Made by a program: the position numbers and the translations under genes. Below are positions 25,111 through 32,783 of a DNA stretch of 64,000 nucleotides, piece after piece. Each line of letters starts with the position of its first letter. Position 1 is the stretch's first letter. The stretch is from a bacterium (GTDB lineage: Bacteria > UBP6 > UBA1177): the NCBI GenBank assembly GCA_017538365.1, contig JAFYIZ010000032.1, positions 1 to 64,000 on the forward strand, in the 5' to 3' direction. The notes under the pieces were generated by a model. That model searched no databases. It was not told the origin of the DNA and saw only the letters and a program-made list of their open reading frames with translations.

Positions 25111-25959
25111 ATGAAAAAGATTTTCATTGCATTTTTGGCACTTGTTTTTTGCAGCATTTGCCTTGATTTATCGGCTAAACCTTCAAATACGGAGAAAAAG
25201 ACAATGACAAAAGTAGTTCAGACTGCGGGGCGGGACAACCTCGGCTCTTTCGCGCCGGAATTCGCCCATTTCAACGACGATGTCCTTTTCGGCGAGAACT
25301 GGAATAATGCTGACATTTCACTTAAAACGAGGAGCATCATCACGGTCGTAGCCCTGATGTCGCAGGGGATAACCGATTCTTCGATGAAACACCACCTTCA
25401 GAACGCTAAAAACAACGGCGTTACAAAGGAAGAGATCGCCGCTGTTATAACCCACACCGCGTTTTATGCAGGCTGGCCCAAGGCGTGGGCAACATTCAAT
25501 CTCGCAAAAGAGATCTGGAACGAAAAAGCTCCCGCAATGAGCGAAAAGGATAAGTACGCGCAGACAATAATGTTCCCGATAGGCGTTCCGAACACAGCTT
25601 ATGCGAAGTATTTCATCGGGCAGAGCTATCTTTCTCCGGTTTCTACCAGCCAGGTGAAGATTTTCAACGTCACTTTCGAGCCGAAATGCCGCAACAACTG
25701 GCACATCCACCACGCGAAAACGGGCGGCGGACAGATGCTTATCGCAGTCGGCGGCAGAGGATTTTATCAGGAATGGGGCAAAAAACCGATAGAGATGAAG
25801 CCAGGAGATGTCATCAATATTCCGGCAAACGTCAAACACTGGCACGGCGCGGCTCCCGACAGCTGGTTTTCGCATCTCGCAATCGAGATCGACGGCACCG
25901 AAACTTCGAACGAATGGCTCGAACCGGTGAATGATGCGGAATACGGGAAACTGAAATAA
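25111..25959 (+). CDS. Exported carboxymuconolactone decarboxylase-like/cupin fusion
   Basis: A 282-residue two-domain protein. A signal peptide (KIFIAFLALVFCSICLDLSA) and linker NTEKKTM are followed by a CMD domain (residues 40-150: DISLKTRSIITVVALMSQGI, HLQNAKNNGVTKEEIAAVIT, FYAGWPKAWATF). A cupin follows (about 185-270: CRNNWHIHHAKTGGGQMLIA, MKPGDVINIPANVKHWHGAA) with His metal ligands. The CMD part lacks the AhpD CxxC pair, so peroxidase chemistry is unlikely. Such CMD-cupin fusions are common in gut anaerobes and their substrate is unknown. GGAGG precedes the ATG; an internal GGAG-ATG at 25204 marks the domain start. Confidence 0.85.
   Translation: MKKIFIAFLALVFCSICLDLSAKPSNTEKKTMTKVVQTAGRDNLGSFAPEFAHFNDDVLFGENWNNADISLKTRSIITVVALMSQGITDSSMKHHLQNAKNNGVTKEEIAAVITHTAFYAGWPKAWATFNLAKEIWNEKAPAMSEKDKYAQTIMFPIGVPNTAYAKYFIGQSYLSPVSTSQVKIFNVTFEPKCRNNWHIHHAKTGGGQMLIAVGGRGFYQEWGKKPIEMKPGDVINIPANVKHWHGAAPDSWFSHLAIEIDGTETSNEWLEPVNDAEYGKLK
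25191..25206 (+). promoter_or_regulatory. Internal SD and ATG at leader/CMD junction
   Basis: GGAG at 25191-25194, 9 nt before in-frame ATG 25204 (MTKVVQTAGRDNLGSF), the position where homologous leaderless CMD-cupin proteins would begin. Confidence 0.5.
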
Positions 25960-25968
25960 GGAGGAAAA

Positions 25969-26574
25969 ATGAAAAAATTTTTTATTATTTTTGCGGTTTT
26001 AGTATTCTCGCTCGTCTCATGCGGCGAAAAGGAGGAAACTATGAAAAAGGAGGAAGTTATGTCGTTTGCTGAATTGGCTCAAAAAAGGTATTCCGTCAGA
26101 AGTTATGCCCCGAAACCTGTTGAACAGGATAAGATAGAGGCGATATTGGAGGCTGGGAATATGGCTCCGACAGCCAAAAATCTTCAGCCGCAGAGGATCT
26201 ATGTGCTGAAAAGCAAAGAATCGCTTGAAAAGTTGTCTGCACTCACCCCGATGGGATTCAATGCGCCGGTCGTGCTGATGATCGCATACAATGAGGATGA
26301 AGAGTGGAAAAACCCGCTGCAGGAGGGGATCCATTCCGGGATCGAGGATGCAAGCATCGTTGCAAGCCATATTATGTTCAGAGCGACCGAACTCGGGCTT
26401 GGAAGCTGCTGGGTCAACTACTTCGCAAACGATGAACTGAAAAAAGCGTTCGCCCTTCCCGAGAATGAAAAGATCGTGCTGCTGATGCCGATAGGGTATC
26501 CGGCTGAAAACTCGGAACCTTCGTCGAGGCACTCAGAGAAAAAGCCGTTAAGTGAAACAGTGAAGTATTTATAG
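25969..26574 (+). CDS. Nitroreductase-family lipoprotein
   Basis: FMN-dependent nitroreductase fold, 201 residues. The enzyme part begins at Met31: MSFAELAQKRYSVRSYAPKP, AILEAGNMAPTAKNLQPQRI, DASIVASHIMFRATELGLGS and VLLMPIGYPAENSEPSSRHS. In front is a lipoprotein signal (MKKFFIIFAVLVFSLVSC) with lipobox LVSC, then GEKEETMKKEEV. Lipidated nitroreductases are unusual. Two internal SD-ATG pairs (26031-26043 and 26049-26061) precede the enzyme start. AAGGAGGA precedes ATG 25969. The electron donor could be the operon's flavodoxin or flavin reductase (inference). Confidence 0.85.
   Translation: MKKFFIIFAVLVFSLVSCGEKEETMKKEEVMSFAELAQKRYSVRSYAPKPVEQDKIEAILEAGNMAPTAKNLQPQRIYVLKSKESLEKLSALTPMGFNAPVVLMIAYNEDEEWKNPLQEGIHSGIEDASIVASHIMFRATELGLGSCWVNYFANDELKKAFALPENEKIVLLMPIGYPAENSEPSSRHSEKKPLSETVKYL
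26031..26061 (+). promoter_or_regulatory. Two internal SD-ATG pairs before the nitroreductase domain
   Basis: GGAGG (26031-26035) then ATG 26041, and AGGAGG just before ATG 26059, both in frame. ATG 26059 opens MSFAELAQKRYSVRSY, the normal nitroreductase N-terminus. The lysine/glutamate codons of the linker naturally make SD-like sequence, so the signal may be partly coincidental. Confidence 0.5.
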
Positions 26575-26618
26575 AGGTTTAAATAGGATTTTAGAAACGA
26601 AACAAATTGGAGGATCTT

Positions 26619-27176
26619 ATGAGAAAGGAATTTGAAAAAGGATTCTTGACACCGCAACCGGTTTTTATCGTTGCGACTTACGATGAGAAAGGAAACGTAG
26701 ACGCTATGAACGCGGCCTGGTGCGGCCAGGTAGGTCTCAATCAGCTTTCGATCTCTCTTTCACCGCACACGACCACGGAAAATTTGAAAAATCAAAAGGC
26801 TTTCACGGTAAGTTTTGCGACAAAACCGCAGATAGAAGCTTGTGATTATGTCGGTATCGTGTCGCTTTCAAAAGTCAAAAACAAAATGGAAAAAAGCGGT
26901 TTTACGGTAACCAAAAGCGGCAAAGTGAACGCACCGATAATCGATCAGCTTCCTGTCGCCATTGAGTGCAAAGTGCTCTCGATCACTGAAGAATACGGCG
27001 AAACGCGCGTTGTCGGCGAGATCGTCGGAATGAGTGCTGATGAAAGCGTTCTGACCAATGGCAAAGTCGATCTGGACAAACTCCAGCCAGTAATGTTCGA
27101 TTCTTCAATCCTCTGCTACCGCGAGATCGGCGCGAATGTCGGCGGCGCATGGAATGTCGGCAAAAAACTTATGTGA
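26619..27176 (+). CDS. Flavin reductase-like FMN-binding protein
   Basis: A 185-residue split-barrel flavin reductase: FLTPQPVFIVATYDEKGNVD, AMNAAWCGQVGLNQLSISLS, NLKNQKAFTVSFATKPQIEA, PVAIECKVLSITEEYGETRV. It may reduce FMN with NAD(P)H or act as a flavin-bound oxidoreductase. No signal peptide, in contrast to its neighbours. ATG 26619 has GGAGG 5 nt upstream; the in-frame codon at 26607 is too early. Confidence 0.88.
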   Translation: MRKEFEKGFLTPQPVFIVATYDEKGNVDAMNAAWCGQVGLNQLSISLSPHTTTENLKNQKAFTVSFATKPQIEACDYVGIVSLSKVKNKMEKSGFTVTKSGKVNAPIIDQLPVAIECKVLSITEEYGETRVVGEIVGMSADESVLTNGKVDLDKLQPVMFDSSILCYREIGANVGGAWNVGKKLM

Positions 27177-27199
27177 TCTTTTGTGAACGATGCCAACAG

Positions 27200-27256
27200 A
27201 TGAAAGTCGAACAGTTCGTGATGGCTTACAAAGTGAAAAAGGTAACTGATCAATAA
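27200..27256 (+). pseudogene. Possible decayed N-terminal gene fragment
   Basis: ATG 27200 opens an 18-codon frame (MKVEQFVMAYKVKKVTDQ) that stops at 27254. The opening resembles the start of a family of small acetoacetate decarboxylase-like proteins I recall from anaerobes (KVEQFVMAYKVEQDR...). It may be the stump of a deleted operon gene; equally it may be chance. It fills the 93-nt gap between flavin reductase and ABM genes. Confidence 0.25.
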
Positions 27257-27269
27257 AAGGGAAACTAAC

Positions 27270-27677
27270 ATGAAAAATCTAATATTTTTACTGATTTTGA
27301 GCCTGTTTTCGGCGGTGTGGGCGGAGGCGAAACCTGCTGAAAAATACGGAGATCTTGTAGTCCGCATCGCCGAGATCGAAGTCTATCCGAAGTGGCTCGA
27401 TGCATATCTTGCTGCTGCCAGAACGGTCGGAGCCGAGTCTGTCGCAAAAGAAGAAGGTGTCATCTGCATTTTCCCGATGCAGATGAAGGAAAAGCCGAAC
27501 ATTATCCGCATTATCGAGATCTACCGCAGCGAAGAAGCCTACAAAGCGCATCTCCAGACACCCCATTTCCGCACCTACAAAGAGGGAACACCACACATGA
27601 TCAAATCGCTCAAACTTGTGCCGATGTCTCCGCTTGACGCTGAAAACATGGGCTTGATATTTAAAAAACTTAGATGA
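27270..27677 (+). CDS. Exported antibiotic-biosynthesis-monooxygenase (ABM) domain protein
   Basis: A 135-residue protein with signal peptide KNLIFLLILSLFSAVWAEA and a ferredoxin-like ABM dimer domain (VVRIAEIEVYPKWLDAYLAA, EEGVICIFPMQMKEKPNIIR, IIEIYRSEEAYKAHLQTPHF). ABM/YgiN-type proteins act on quinones or polyketides without a cofactor. Export is a shared theme of this operon. SD GGGAAAC before ATG. Followed 15 nt later by the hydrolase. Confidence 0.82.
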   Translation: MKNLIFLLILSLFSAVWAEAKPAEKYGDLVVRIAEIEVYPKWLDAYLAAARTVGAESVAKEEGVICIFPMQMKEKPNIIRIIEIYRSEEAYKAHLQTPHFRTYKEGTPHMIKSLKLVPMSPLDAENMGLIFKKLR

Positions 27678-27692
27678 TTTAAGGAGACTGAA

Positions 27693-28781
27693 ATGAAAAA
27701 AATTCTCATTATTTTTGCAGCATTGATTTTTGCTGTCATTTCCTGCGGCGACAAGCAGGAATCAAAAACAAATGAAAAGGGAGGAGAAGGCATGGATGCG
27801 GTCAAAAAGTCTGTTGAACCGGAAAAGAGAGAGGAACACTACACTTTTGAGCTTGCGGAAGGAGTGATCCGCACGAAAGTCCGCTTCAAAAACCACTTCG
27901 GGATAGAACTTGCCGGTGATCTCTACACTCCGGCTGATGCTGCGGCTAATGGTAATGCGGCAATCGCGGTGAGCGGCCCTTTCGGAGCTGTCAAGGAACA
28001 GTCGAGCGGTCTTTATGCCAACGAAATGGCAAAGAGAGGCTTCATCGCGCTTGCTTTTGACCCTTCGTTTACAGGCGAAAGTGCGGGAGAGCCCCGTTAT
28101 ATGAACAGTCCCGACATCAATACAGAAGATTTCATGGCGGCAGTCGATTTTCTTTCAACACGTGACAACATCGATCCTAAAAAAATAGGCATCATCGGCA
28201 TCTGCGGCTGGGGCGGAATGGCTCTCAATACGGCTGCGATCGATACGAGGATTAAGGCGACGGTCGCAAGCACGATGTATGATATGAGTCGCGTCACTGC
28301 AAACGGCTACAATGACAGCGCGGATTCAGCCGATGCAAGGAACGAAGCACGCAAAGCCATGATGGCGCAGAGGATCGAAGACTTCAAAAAAGGAAGCTAC
28401 AAACTTGCAGGCGGTGTCATTGATCCGCTTCCCGAGGATGCTCCGCAGTTCGTGAAGGATTACTACGCATACTACAAAACTCCGCGCGGCTACCACGAAC
28501 GCTCGCTCAATTCAAACGGCGGATGGAACGTCACGGCTGCGACGTCGCTTCTCAACACGAAACTTTTGTCTTATGCCGATGAGATCAGGAGTTCCGTCCT
28601 CATCATCCACGGCGAAAATGCTCACAGCAGATACTTCAGCGAGACGGCGTTCAAAAAACTCGAAGGCGACAACAAGGAACTGATGATAATTCCCGGCGCG
28701 AACCATGTTGATCTTTACGACAACCTTGAAAAGATCCCGTTCGGAAAATTGGACGAGTTTTTCAGGAAGAATCTGAAGTAG
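27693..28781 (+). CDS. Alpha/beta hydrolase lipoprotein (DLH-like)
   Basis: A 362-residue protein. Lipoprotein signal MKKILIIFAALIFAVISC (lipobox VISC), linker GDKQESKTNEKGGEG, then an alpha/beta hydrolase: KNHFGIELAGDLYTPADAAA, GLYANEMAKRGFIALAFDPS, DPKKIGIIGICGWGGMAL, IRSSVLIIHGENAHSRYFSE, GANHVDLYDNLEKIPF (His). The nucleophile elbow reads GICGWGG with Cys rather than GxSxG, as in dienelactone-hydrolase relatives. Substrate unknown. The leader closely resembles that of the nitroreductase. An internal GGAGGAGAAGGC-ATG at 27792 marks the domain start. Confidence 0.83.
   Translation: MKKILIIFAALIFAVISCGDKQESKTNEKGGEGMDAVKKSVEPEKREEHYTFELAEGVIRTKVRFKNHFGIELAGDLYTPADAAANGNAAIAVSGPFGAVKEQSSGLYANEMAKRGFIALAFDPSFTGESAGEPRYMNSPDINTEDFMAAVDFLSTRDNIDPKKIGIIGICGWGGMALNTAAIDTRIKATVASTMYDMSRVTANGYNDSADSADARNEARKAMMAQRIEDFKKGSYKLAGGVIDPLPEDAPQFVKDYYAYYKTPRGYHERSLNSNGGWNVTAATSLLNTKLLSYADEIRSSVLIIHGENAHSRYFSETAFKKLEGDNKELMIIPGANHVDLYDNLEKIPFGKLDEFFRKNLK
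27780..27794 (+). promoter_or_regulatory. Internal SD and ATG at leader/hydrolase junction
   Basis: GGGAGGAG (27780-27786) followed by in-frame ATG 27792 (MDAVKKSVEPEKREE), just ahead of the folded hydrolase domain. Confidence 0.5.
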
Positions 28782-28798
28782 AAAAATCAGGAGGAAAA

Positions 28799-29335
28799 AT
28801 GAAAAAAGTATTGATTTTATCAGGCAGTCCGCGAAAAGGCGGCAACTCGGATACTCTCTGCGATGAATTCATGCGCGGGGCAATCGAGGCTGGCAACGAA
28901 GTTGAGAAGATACGCGTCAGCGAGAAAAAGATCGGCTACTGCACAGGCTGCTACTACTGCCAGAAATCGGGCGGCGTGTGCGCCATCAAAGACGACATGA
29001 ACGAACTCCTGCAGAAAATGATAGACGCTGATGTCATCGTGCTTGCAAGTCCGGTCTATTTCTATTCGATCGACGCACAGCTCAAGACCGTGATCGACAG
29101 GACTGTGGCACGCTGGCTTGAAGTCAAAAACAAGGAATTTTATTACATCGCGACAAGCGCCGATAAGGATCCGAAGTCGCAGGAGCGCACGATCGAGTGT
29201 TTCCGCGGATATGCAGACTGTGTCGAAGGCGCTGTCGAAAAAGGTGTGATATATGCGACCGGTGTTTACCAGAAAGGCGAGATCCAGAACAGCCCCGCTT
29301 TGAAAGAAGCTTATGAGATGGGAAGAAAAGTGTAA
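28799..29335 (+). CDS. NADPH-dependent FMN reductase-like iron-sulfur flavoprotein
   Basis: A 178-residue flavodoxin-fold protein: MKKVLILSGSPRKGGNSDTL (FMN phosphate loop), GYCTGCYYCQKSGGVCAIKD (CxxCxxCx5C, possible Fe-S site), DVIVLASPVYFYSIDAQLKT. The pattern matches the archaeal-type ISF / NADPH-dependent FMN reductase family, which passes electrons between ferredoxin and FMN. No leader sequence. AGGAGGA before ATG. Followed 4 nt later by larE. Confidence 0.87.
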   Translation: MKKVLILSGSPRKGGNSDTLCDEFMRGAIEAGNEVEKIRVSEKKIGYCTGCYYCQKSGGVCAIKDDMNELLQKMIDADVIVLASPVYFYSIDAQLKTVIDRTVARWLEVKNKEFYYIATSADKDPKSQERTIECFRGYADCVEGAVEKGVIYATGVYQKGEIQNSPALKEAYEMGRKV

Positions 29336-29339
29336 GTGC

Positions 29340-30164
29340 ATGCGTGATCCTGCTCTTGAAAATAAACTTTCGGCTTTGCGTAAGTTCTTCCGCTTGTACG
29401 GAAATGCCGCGATAGCCTTTTCCGGCGGGGTCGATTCGACTTTTCTGCTTAAAGTTGCGCATGACGAACTCGGTGAAAAAGTGCTGGCTGTAAGTGCTGT
29501 ATCCGTACTTTCCCCGAAGCATGAAACTGAGGCGGCTGCGGCATTCTGCAAGAAAGAGGGGATAAGGCTCGTCACTATTCAGATCGATCCGCTGAAAATC
29601 CACGGATTTAAAAACAATCCAGAAAACCGCTGCTACATCTGCAAAAAAGAAATATTCAGTAAAATCAGAAGTTTGGCTTTGGAAAACGGAATTTACACGG
29701 TCTGCGACGGAAGCAACGCCGACGACACTGGCGACTACCGCCCCGGAATGCAGGCTTTAGCTGAGCTCGGTATCAAAAGTCCGCTTCTGGAGTGTGGATT
29801 TACGAAAAGCGAGATCCGTGAACTTTCAAAAGAGATCGGTCTTCCGAGCTGGAACAAACCGAGCGCGGCCTGCCTTGCGTCACGATTCGTCTACGGAGAG
29901 GAAATAACCGCTGAAAAACTGCAAATGGTCGAAAATGCGGAAGATTTTCTGCAAGAACTTGGCTTTAGACAAAAGCGTGTCAGGATCCACGGCGATAATC
30001 TGGCACGTATTGAGGTCATGCCGGAAGATTTTGAGAAAATTCTAAACGCAAAAGAAAAAATCAATAATTATTTTAGAAGTTTAGGCTTTAAATACGTGAC
30101 GCTTGACATTCAGGGTTTCAGAAGCGGAAGTATGAACGAGGTGATTAAAAATGAGCGGAATTGA
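29340..30164 (+). CDS. larE: LarE, sulfur transferase of nickel-pincer cofactor synthesis
   Basis: Adenylates and thiolates the pyridinium dicarboxylate carboxylates, giving up its own cysteine sulfur in the studied LarE. PP-loop ATPase motif AIAFSGGVDSTFLLKVAHDE; ICKKEIFSKI; CDGSNADDTGDYRPGMQALA; conserved sulfur Cys in PSAACLASRF. Length 274 residues, normal. The frame is open further upstream, but ATG 29340 lies just after the preceding stop; the SD is modest (GGGAAGAAAAG). It overlaps larB by 14 nt. Confidence 0.93.
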   Translation: MRDPALENKLSALRKFFRLYGNAAIAFSGGVDSTFLLKVAHDELGEKVLAVSAVSVLSPKHETEAAAAFCKKEGIRLVTIQIDPLKIHGFKNNPENRCYICKKEIFSKIRSLALENGIYTVCDGSNADDTGDYRPGMQALAELGIKSPLLECGFTKSEIRELSKEIGLPSWNKPSAACLASRFVYGEEITAEKLQMVENAEDFLQELGFRQKRVRIHGDNLARIEVMPEDFEKILNAKEKINNYFRSLGFKYVTLDIQGFRSGSMNEVIKNERN

Positions 30165-30831
30165 TGCATTGAAATTCGCGGAACTCGATACTGAGCGCAA
30201 AAAGCGGACGGGATTTCCCGAAGTCGTTTTCTGTCAGGGGAAAAAGGACGATTTTCTGAAAGATATTTTCGCAAAACTATATGCCGCAAACGGCGAAGTT
30301 CTGGGAACACGGGCGACTGCAGAGCAGTTCGAGATCGTGAAAAGCGTCATAGCAAATGCTGAATACGACGAGGTCTCGCGTATTATCACGGCAAGAGAAA
30401 ACGAGAAAAAACTTGTAGGTAATATCGCGGTATGTACTGCGGGAACGGCTGATATTCCGGTGGCGGAAGAGGCTGCAAGGACGGCTGAATTTTTTGGCAG
30501 TTTTGTTAGTAGAATCTACGATGTCGGCGTGAGCGGGATCCACAGACTTCTTTCAAAAACCGAGATTTTAAACAAGGCTAACTGCATCATCGCGATAGCC
30601 GGAATGGAAGGAGCTTTGGCGAGCGTCATCGGCGGACTTGTTTCGGTTCCCGTGATAGCAGTCCCGACTTCGGTGGGCTACGGAGCAAGCTTTGAAGGGC
30701 TTTCGGCACTGCTCACAATGATAAATTCATGCGCGAACGGCATTTCGGTAGTCAACATCGATAACGGCTTCGGCGCAGGATATGTCGCGACTCAGATAAA
30801 CTTTTTGGCAGAGAGGGGAAAGACAAAATGA
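30151..30831 (+). CDS. larB: LarB, NaAD carboxylase/hydrolase of nickel-pincer cofactor synthesis
   Basis: Carboxylates nicotinic acid adenine dinucleotide and hydrolyses it to pyridinium-3,5-dicarboxylate mononucleotide. PurE-like fold: DTERKKRTGFPEVVFCQGKK, NIAVCTAGTADIPVAEEA, YDVGVSGIHRLL, IIAIAGMEGALASVIGGLVS, PTSVGYGASFEGLSALLTMI. Full length at 226 residues. ATGA overlap with larC. Confidence 0.94.
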   Translation: MSGIDALKFAELDTERKKRTGFPEVVFCQGKKDDFLKDIFAKLYAANGEVLGTRATAEQFEIVKSVIANAEYDEVSRIITARENEKKLVGNIAVCTAGTADIPVAEEAARTAEFFGSFVSRIYDVGVSGIHRLLSKTEILNKANCIIAIAGMEGALASVIGGLVSVPVIAVPTSVGYGASFEGLSALLTMINSCANGISVVNIDNGFGAGYVATQINFLAERGKTK

Positions 30832-32093
30832 AGGGAAAAAACTTATATTTCGAGTGCACTTCGGGAATAAGCGGAGACATGGCGGTTGCCGCACTTCTTG
30901 ATCTTGGTGCGGATAGAGAAAAACTTCTCAAAGTGCTTGGATCTATTCCCGCAGACGGATTCAAAGTTGAGATCTCGGATGTTGTGAAAAATGGTGTAAA
31001 GTGCTGTGATTTCAATGTTATCCTTGATGAAAAGCACGAAAATCACGACCACGATACCGATTATCTTTTCGGGCACAAGCACCAGCACGTGCATCATCAC
31101 CACGAACACAGGAATTTAGGCGACATCCTGCATATAATCGAACACACAGAACTGAATGAAAACGCTAAAAATTTAGCCGGAAAAATTTTCAGAATAGTCG
31201 CAGTTGCCGAATCCAAAGCGCACGGTGTCGCGCTTGAAGAAGTCCACTTCCACGAAGTCGGCGCGATAGATTCGATAGTCGATATCGTCGCGTTTGCTTT
31301 CTGCTTCGATGATCTGGGCATTGAGCGCGTTTTCATTCCGGTACTCACTGAAGGAATGGGCGAGATCCGCTGCCAGCACGGGATTTTGCCGATACCTGTC
31401 CCCGCAGTCGTGAACATCGTGCAGGAATACGGATTTTCTTTGAAAATTACCGACACGAAAGCTGAACTCGTGACACCGACCGGTGCTGCGATAGCTGCGG
31501 CAGTCCGGACTGACGAGACACTTCCGAAAGAATTCAAAATAACGAAAATAGGGCTCGGCGCAGGAAAAAGAAACTACGAAAAACCGAGTATTCTCAGAGC
31601 TTTTCTGATCGAAGTTTCTGAAGAAACGACTGCCGCCGAAAAAAATAAAGAACCCGCAAATGAAGTGATGAAACTGGAAGCCAATATCGACGATTCGACA
31701 GGCGAAGAGCTCGGTTTCGCTATGGAGCAGCTTTTTGAAGCGGGAGCACTCGATGTTTTCTACACACCCTGCTTCATGAAGAAAAACCGCCCGGCATACA
31801 TGCTGACAGTCCTCTGCAAAAACGAGGATCGTGAAAAAATGGAAGAGATAATTTTCAATCAGACAACGACCATCGGGATCCGCCGCACCAAAACCGAAAG
31901 AAGCGTCCTCGAGCGCGAGACACTTCTCATCGATACACCCTATGGAGAAGTGAGGATCAAACTTGTGAACCACAACAACCGGAAACGTTTTGCCCCAGAA
32001 TACGAAGATGTCGCCGTAATAAGCAGGCGTACAGGCATCTCTTTCGGCAAAATATACAATGAACTTGTGGCTTTCTGCAGATCGCAGTTTTAA
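30828..32093 (+). CDS. larC: LarC, nickel insertase of nickel-pincer cofactor synthesis
   Basis: CTP-dependent insertion of nickel into the pincer nucleotide. The 421-residue protein is a single uninterrupted frame; in Lactobacillus plantarum larC1/larC2 are joined by frameshifting. Motifs: YFECTSGISGDMAVAALLDL, a His-rich metal-binding loop (HKHQHVHHHHEHR), VHFHEVGAIDSIVDIV, ELVTPTGAAIAAAV, LEANIDDSTGEELGFAMEQL. No LarA-type enzyme is present in the window, so the cofactor's user is not identified here. Confidence 0.95.
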   Translation: MKGKNLYFECTSGISGDMAVAALLDLGADREKLLKVLGSIPADGFKVEISDVVKNGVKCCDFNVILDEKHENHDHDTDYLFGHKHQHVHHHHEHRNLGDILHIIEHTELNENAKNLAGKIFRIVAVAESKAHGVALEEVHFHEVGAIDSIVDIVAFAFCFDDLGIERVFIPVLTEGMGEIRCQHGILPIPVPAVVNIVQEYGFSLKITDTKAELVTPTGAAIAAAVRTDETLPKEFKITKIGLGAGKRNYEKPSILRAFLIEVSEETTAAEKNKEPANEVMKLEANIDDSTGEELGFAMEQLFEAGALDVFYTPCFMKKNRPAYMLTVLCKNEDREKMEEIIFNQTTTIGIRRTKTERSVLERETLLIDTPYGEVRIKLVNHNNRKRFAPEYEDVAVISRRTGISFGKIYNELVAFCRSQF

Positions 32094-32111
32094 ATTTTTA
32101 AGGAGGAAATC

Positions 32112-32483
32112 ATGGCATGTTTTACAGTTCCGCTTGCTGAAGCGGTCGTCGTTTCAACGGCAAAAACAATTGCAAAAAAGGTGGGATGCAGCGAAAAGAC
32201 TCTCGATTTTATCGACAAAAAAGTGGGCTGGCTCGAAAAAATGCTCTACGGCGGCTCTTTTCTGCTTGCGATCGAGCACCTTTACCACGGTGAAATTTCT
32301 GTTTATCCGCCTTTTCTCACGGCACTCAACACGCCGGAGGAAATTCCGGTGATGCTTCACGAAATGGCTACATCGGGAGTCGGAATGGCGCTTCTCACCA
32401 CGGTGGTCTGGGGTGTCATGGTCGGAGTTTCGGCTGTTTTTGAAGGAAAAAAAGCGGAAGCGAAGAGCGAAGGAGGTCTGTAA
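32112..32483 (+). CDS. Small membrane protein of unknown function
   Basis: A 123-residue protein starting MACFTVPLAEAVVVSTAKTI with hydrophobic segments around residues 48-60 and 90-112 (GVGMALLTTVVWGVMVGVSA). I recall similar 'ACF.VP..EAIV' proteins next to DUF362 genes in anaerobes, but no function. AAGGAGGA before ATG. The stop overlaps the next ATG by one base (TAATG), so the two are probably a pair. Confidence 0.7.
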   Translation: MACFTVPLAEAVVVSTAKTIAKKVGCSEKTLDFIDKKVGWLEKMLYGGSFLLAIEHLYHGEISVYPPFLTALNTPEEIPVMLHEMATSGVGMALLTTVVWGVMVGVSAVFEGKKAEAKSEGGL

Positions 32484-32773
32484 TGTGTCTAATTATGACG
32501 ATTCTGACAGCAGTTATCCTCTCAGTTTTTTATTTCCGCGCTGAAAAGCAGGGAAAACAGGCGAAAAGTCTGCTCAATTCGACGCTTATGTTCTGGGGTG
32601 CGGCTCTCATGTGGAGCGTTGACGGCATCGCTTCTCTTCTTGAAGGGGAGCCTTTTTTCGACATCAGCCGCGAAGACACGGTTTTGGGTGCAATAATCGT
32701 CGTTTGCGGACTTGCTGTTTTTGCGTTTCTTACTGCAATGGAAAAACGCGGTGCAAAACTGAAAGCAAACTAA
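32483..32773 (+). CDS. Small membrane protein, partner of the preceding gene
   Basis: A 96-residue protein with three hydrophobic segments (IMTILTAVILSVFYF; LMFWGAALMWSVDGIASLL; VLGAIIVVCGLAVFAFLTAM). GGAGG precedes ATG 32483 inside the end of the previous gene, giving tight coupling. Not recognised. The two proteins could form a membrane anchor or channel next to the DUF362 lipoprotein. Confidence 0.68.
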   Translation: MCLIMTILTAVILSVFYFRAEKQGKQAKSLLNSTLMFWGAALMWSVDGIASLLEGEPFFDISREDTVLGAIIVVCGLAVFAFLTAMEKRGAKLKAN

Positions 32774-32783
32774 GGAGAAAACC

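Larger units (their letters stand above)
24999..25206 (+). repeat. Operator-promoter-leader block, copy B
   Basis: Second copy of the block at 22011-22230, about 208 bp, ending at the same ACGGAGAAAAAGACAATG. Similarity covers regulatory DNA and the signal-peptide codons and stops at the enzyme-domain start, so the two downstream enzymes share no similarity. Confidence 0.85.

Noticed and set aside
30828-32093. Programmed frameshift in larC as in Lactobacillus
   Set aside because: The larC frame here is continuous from start to stop with both halves present.
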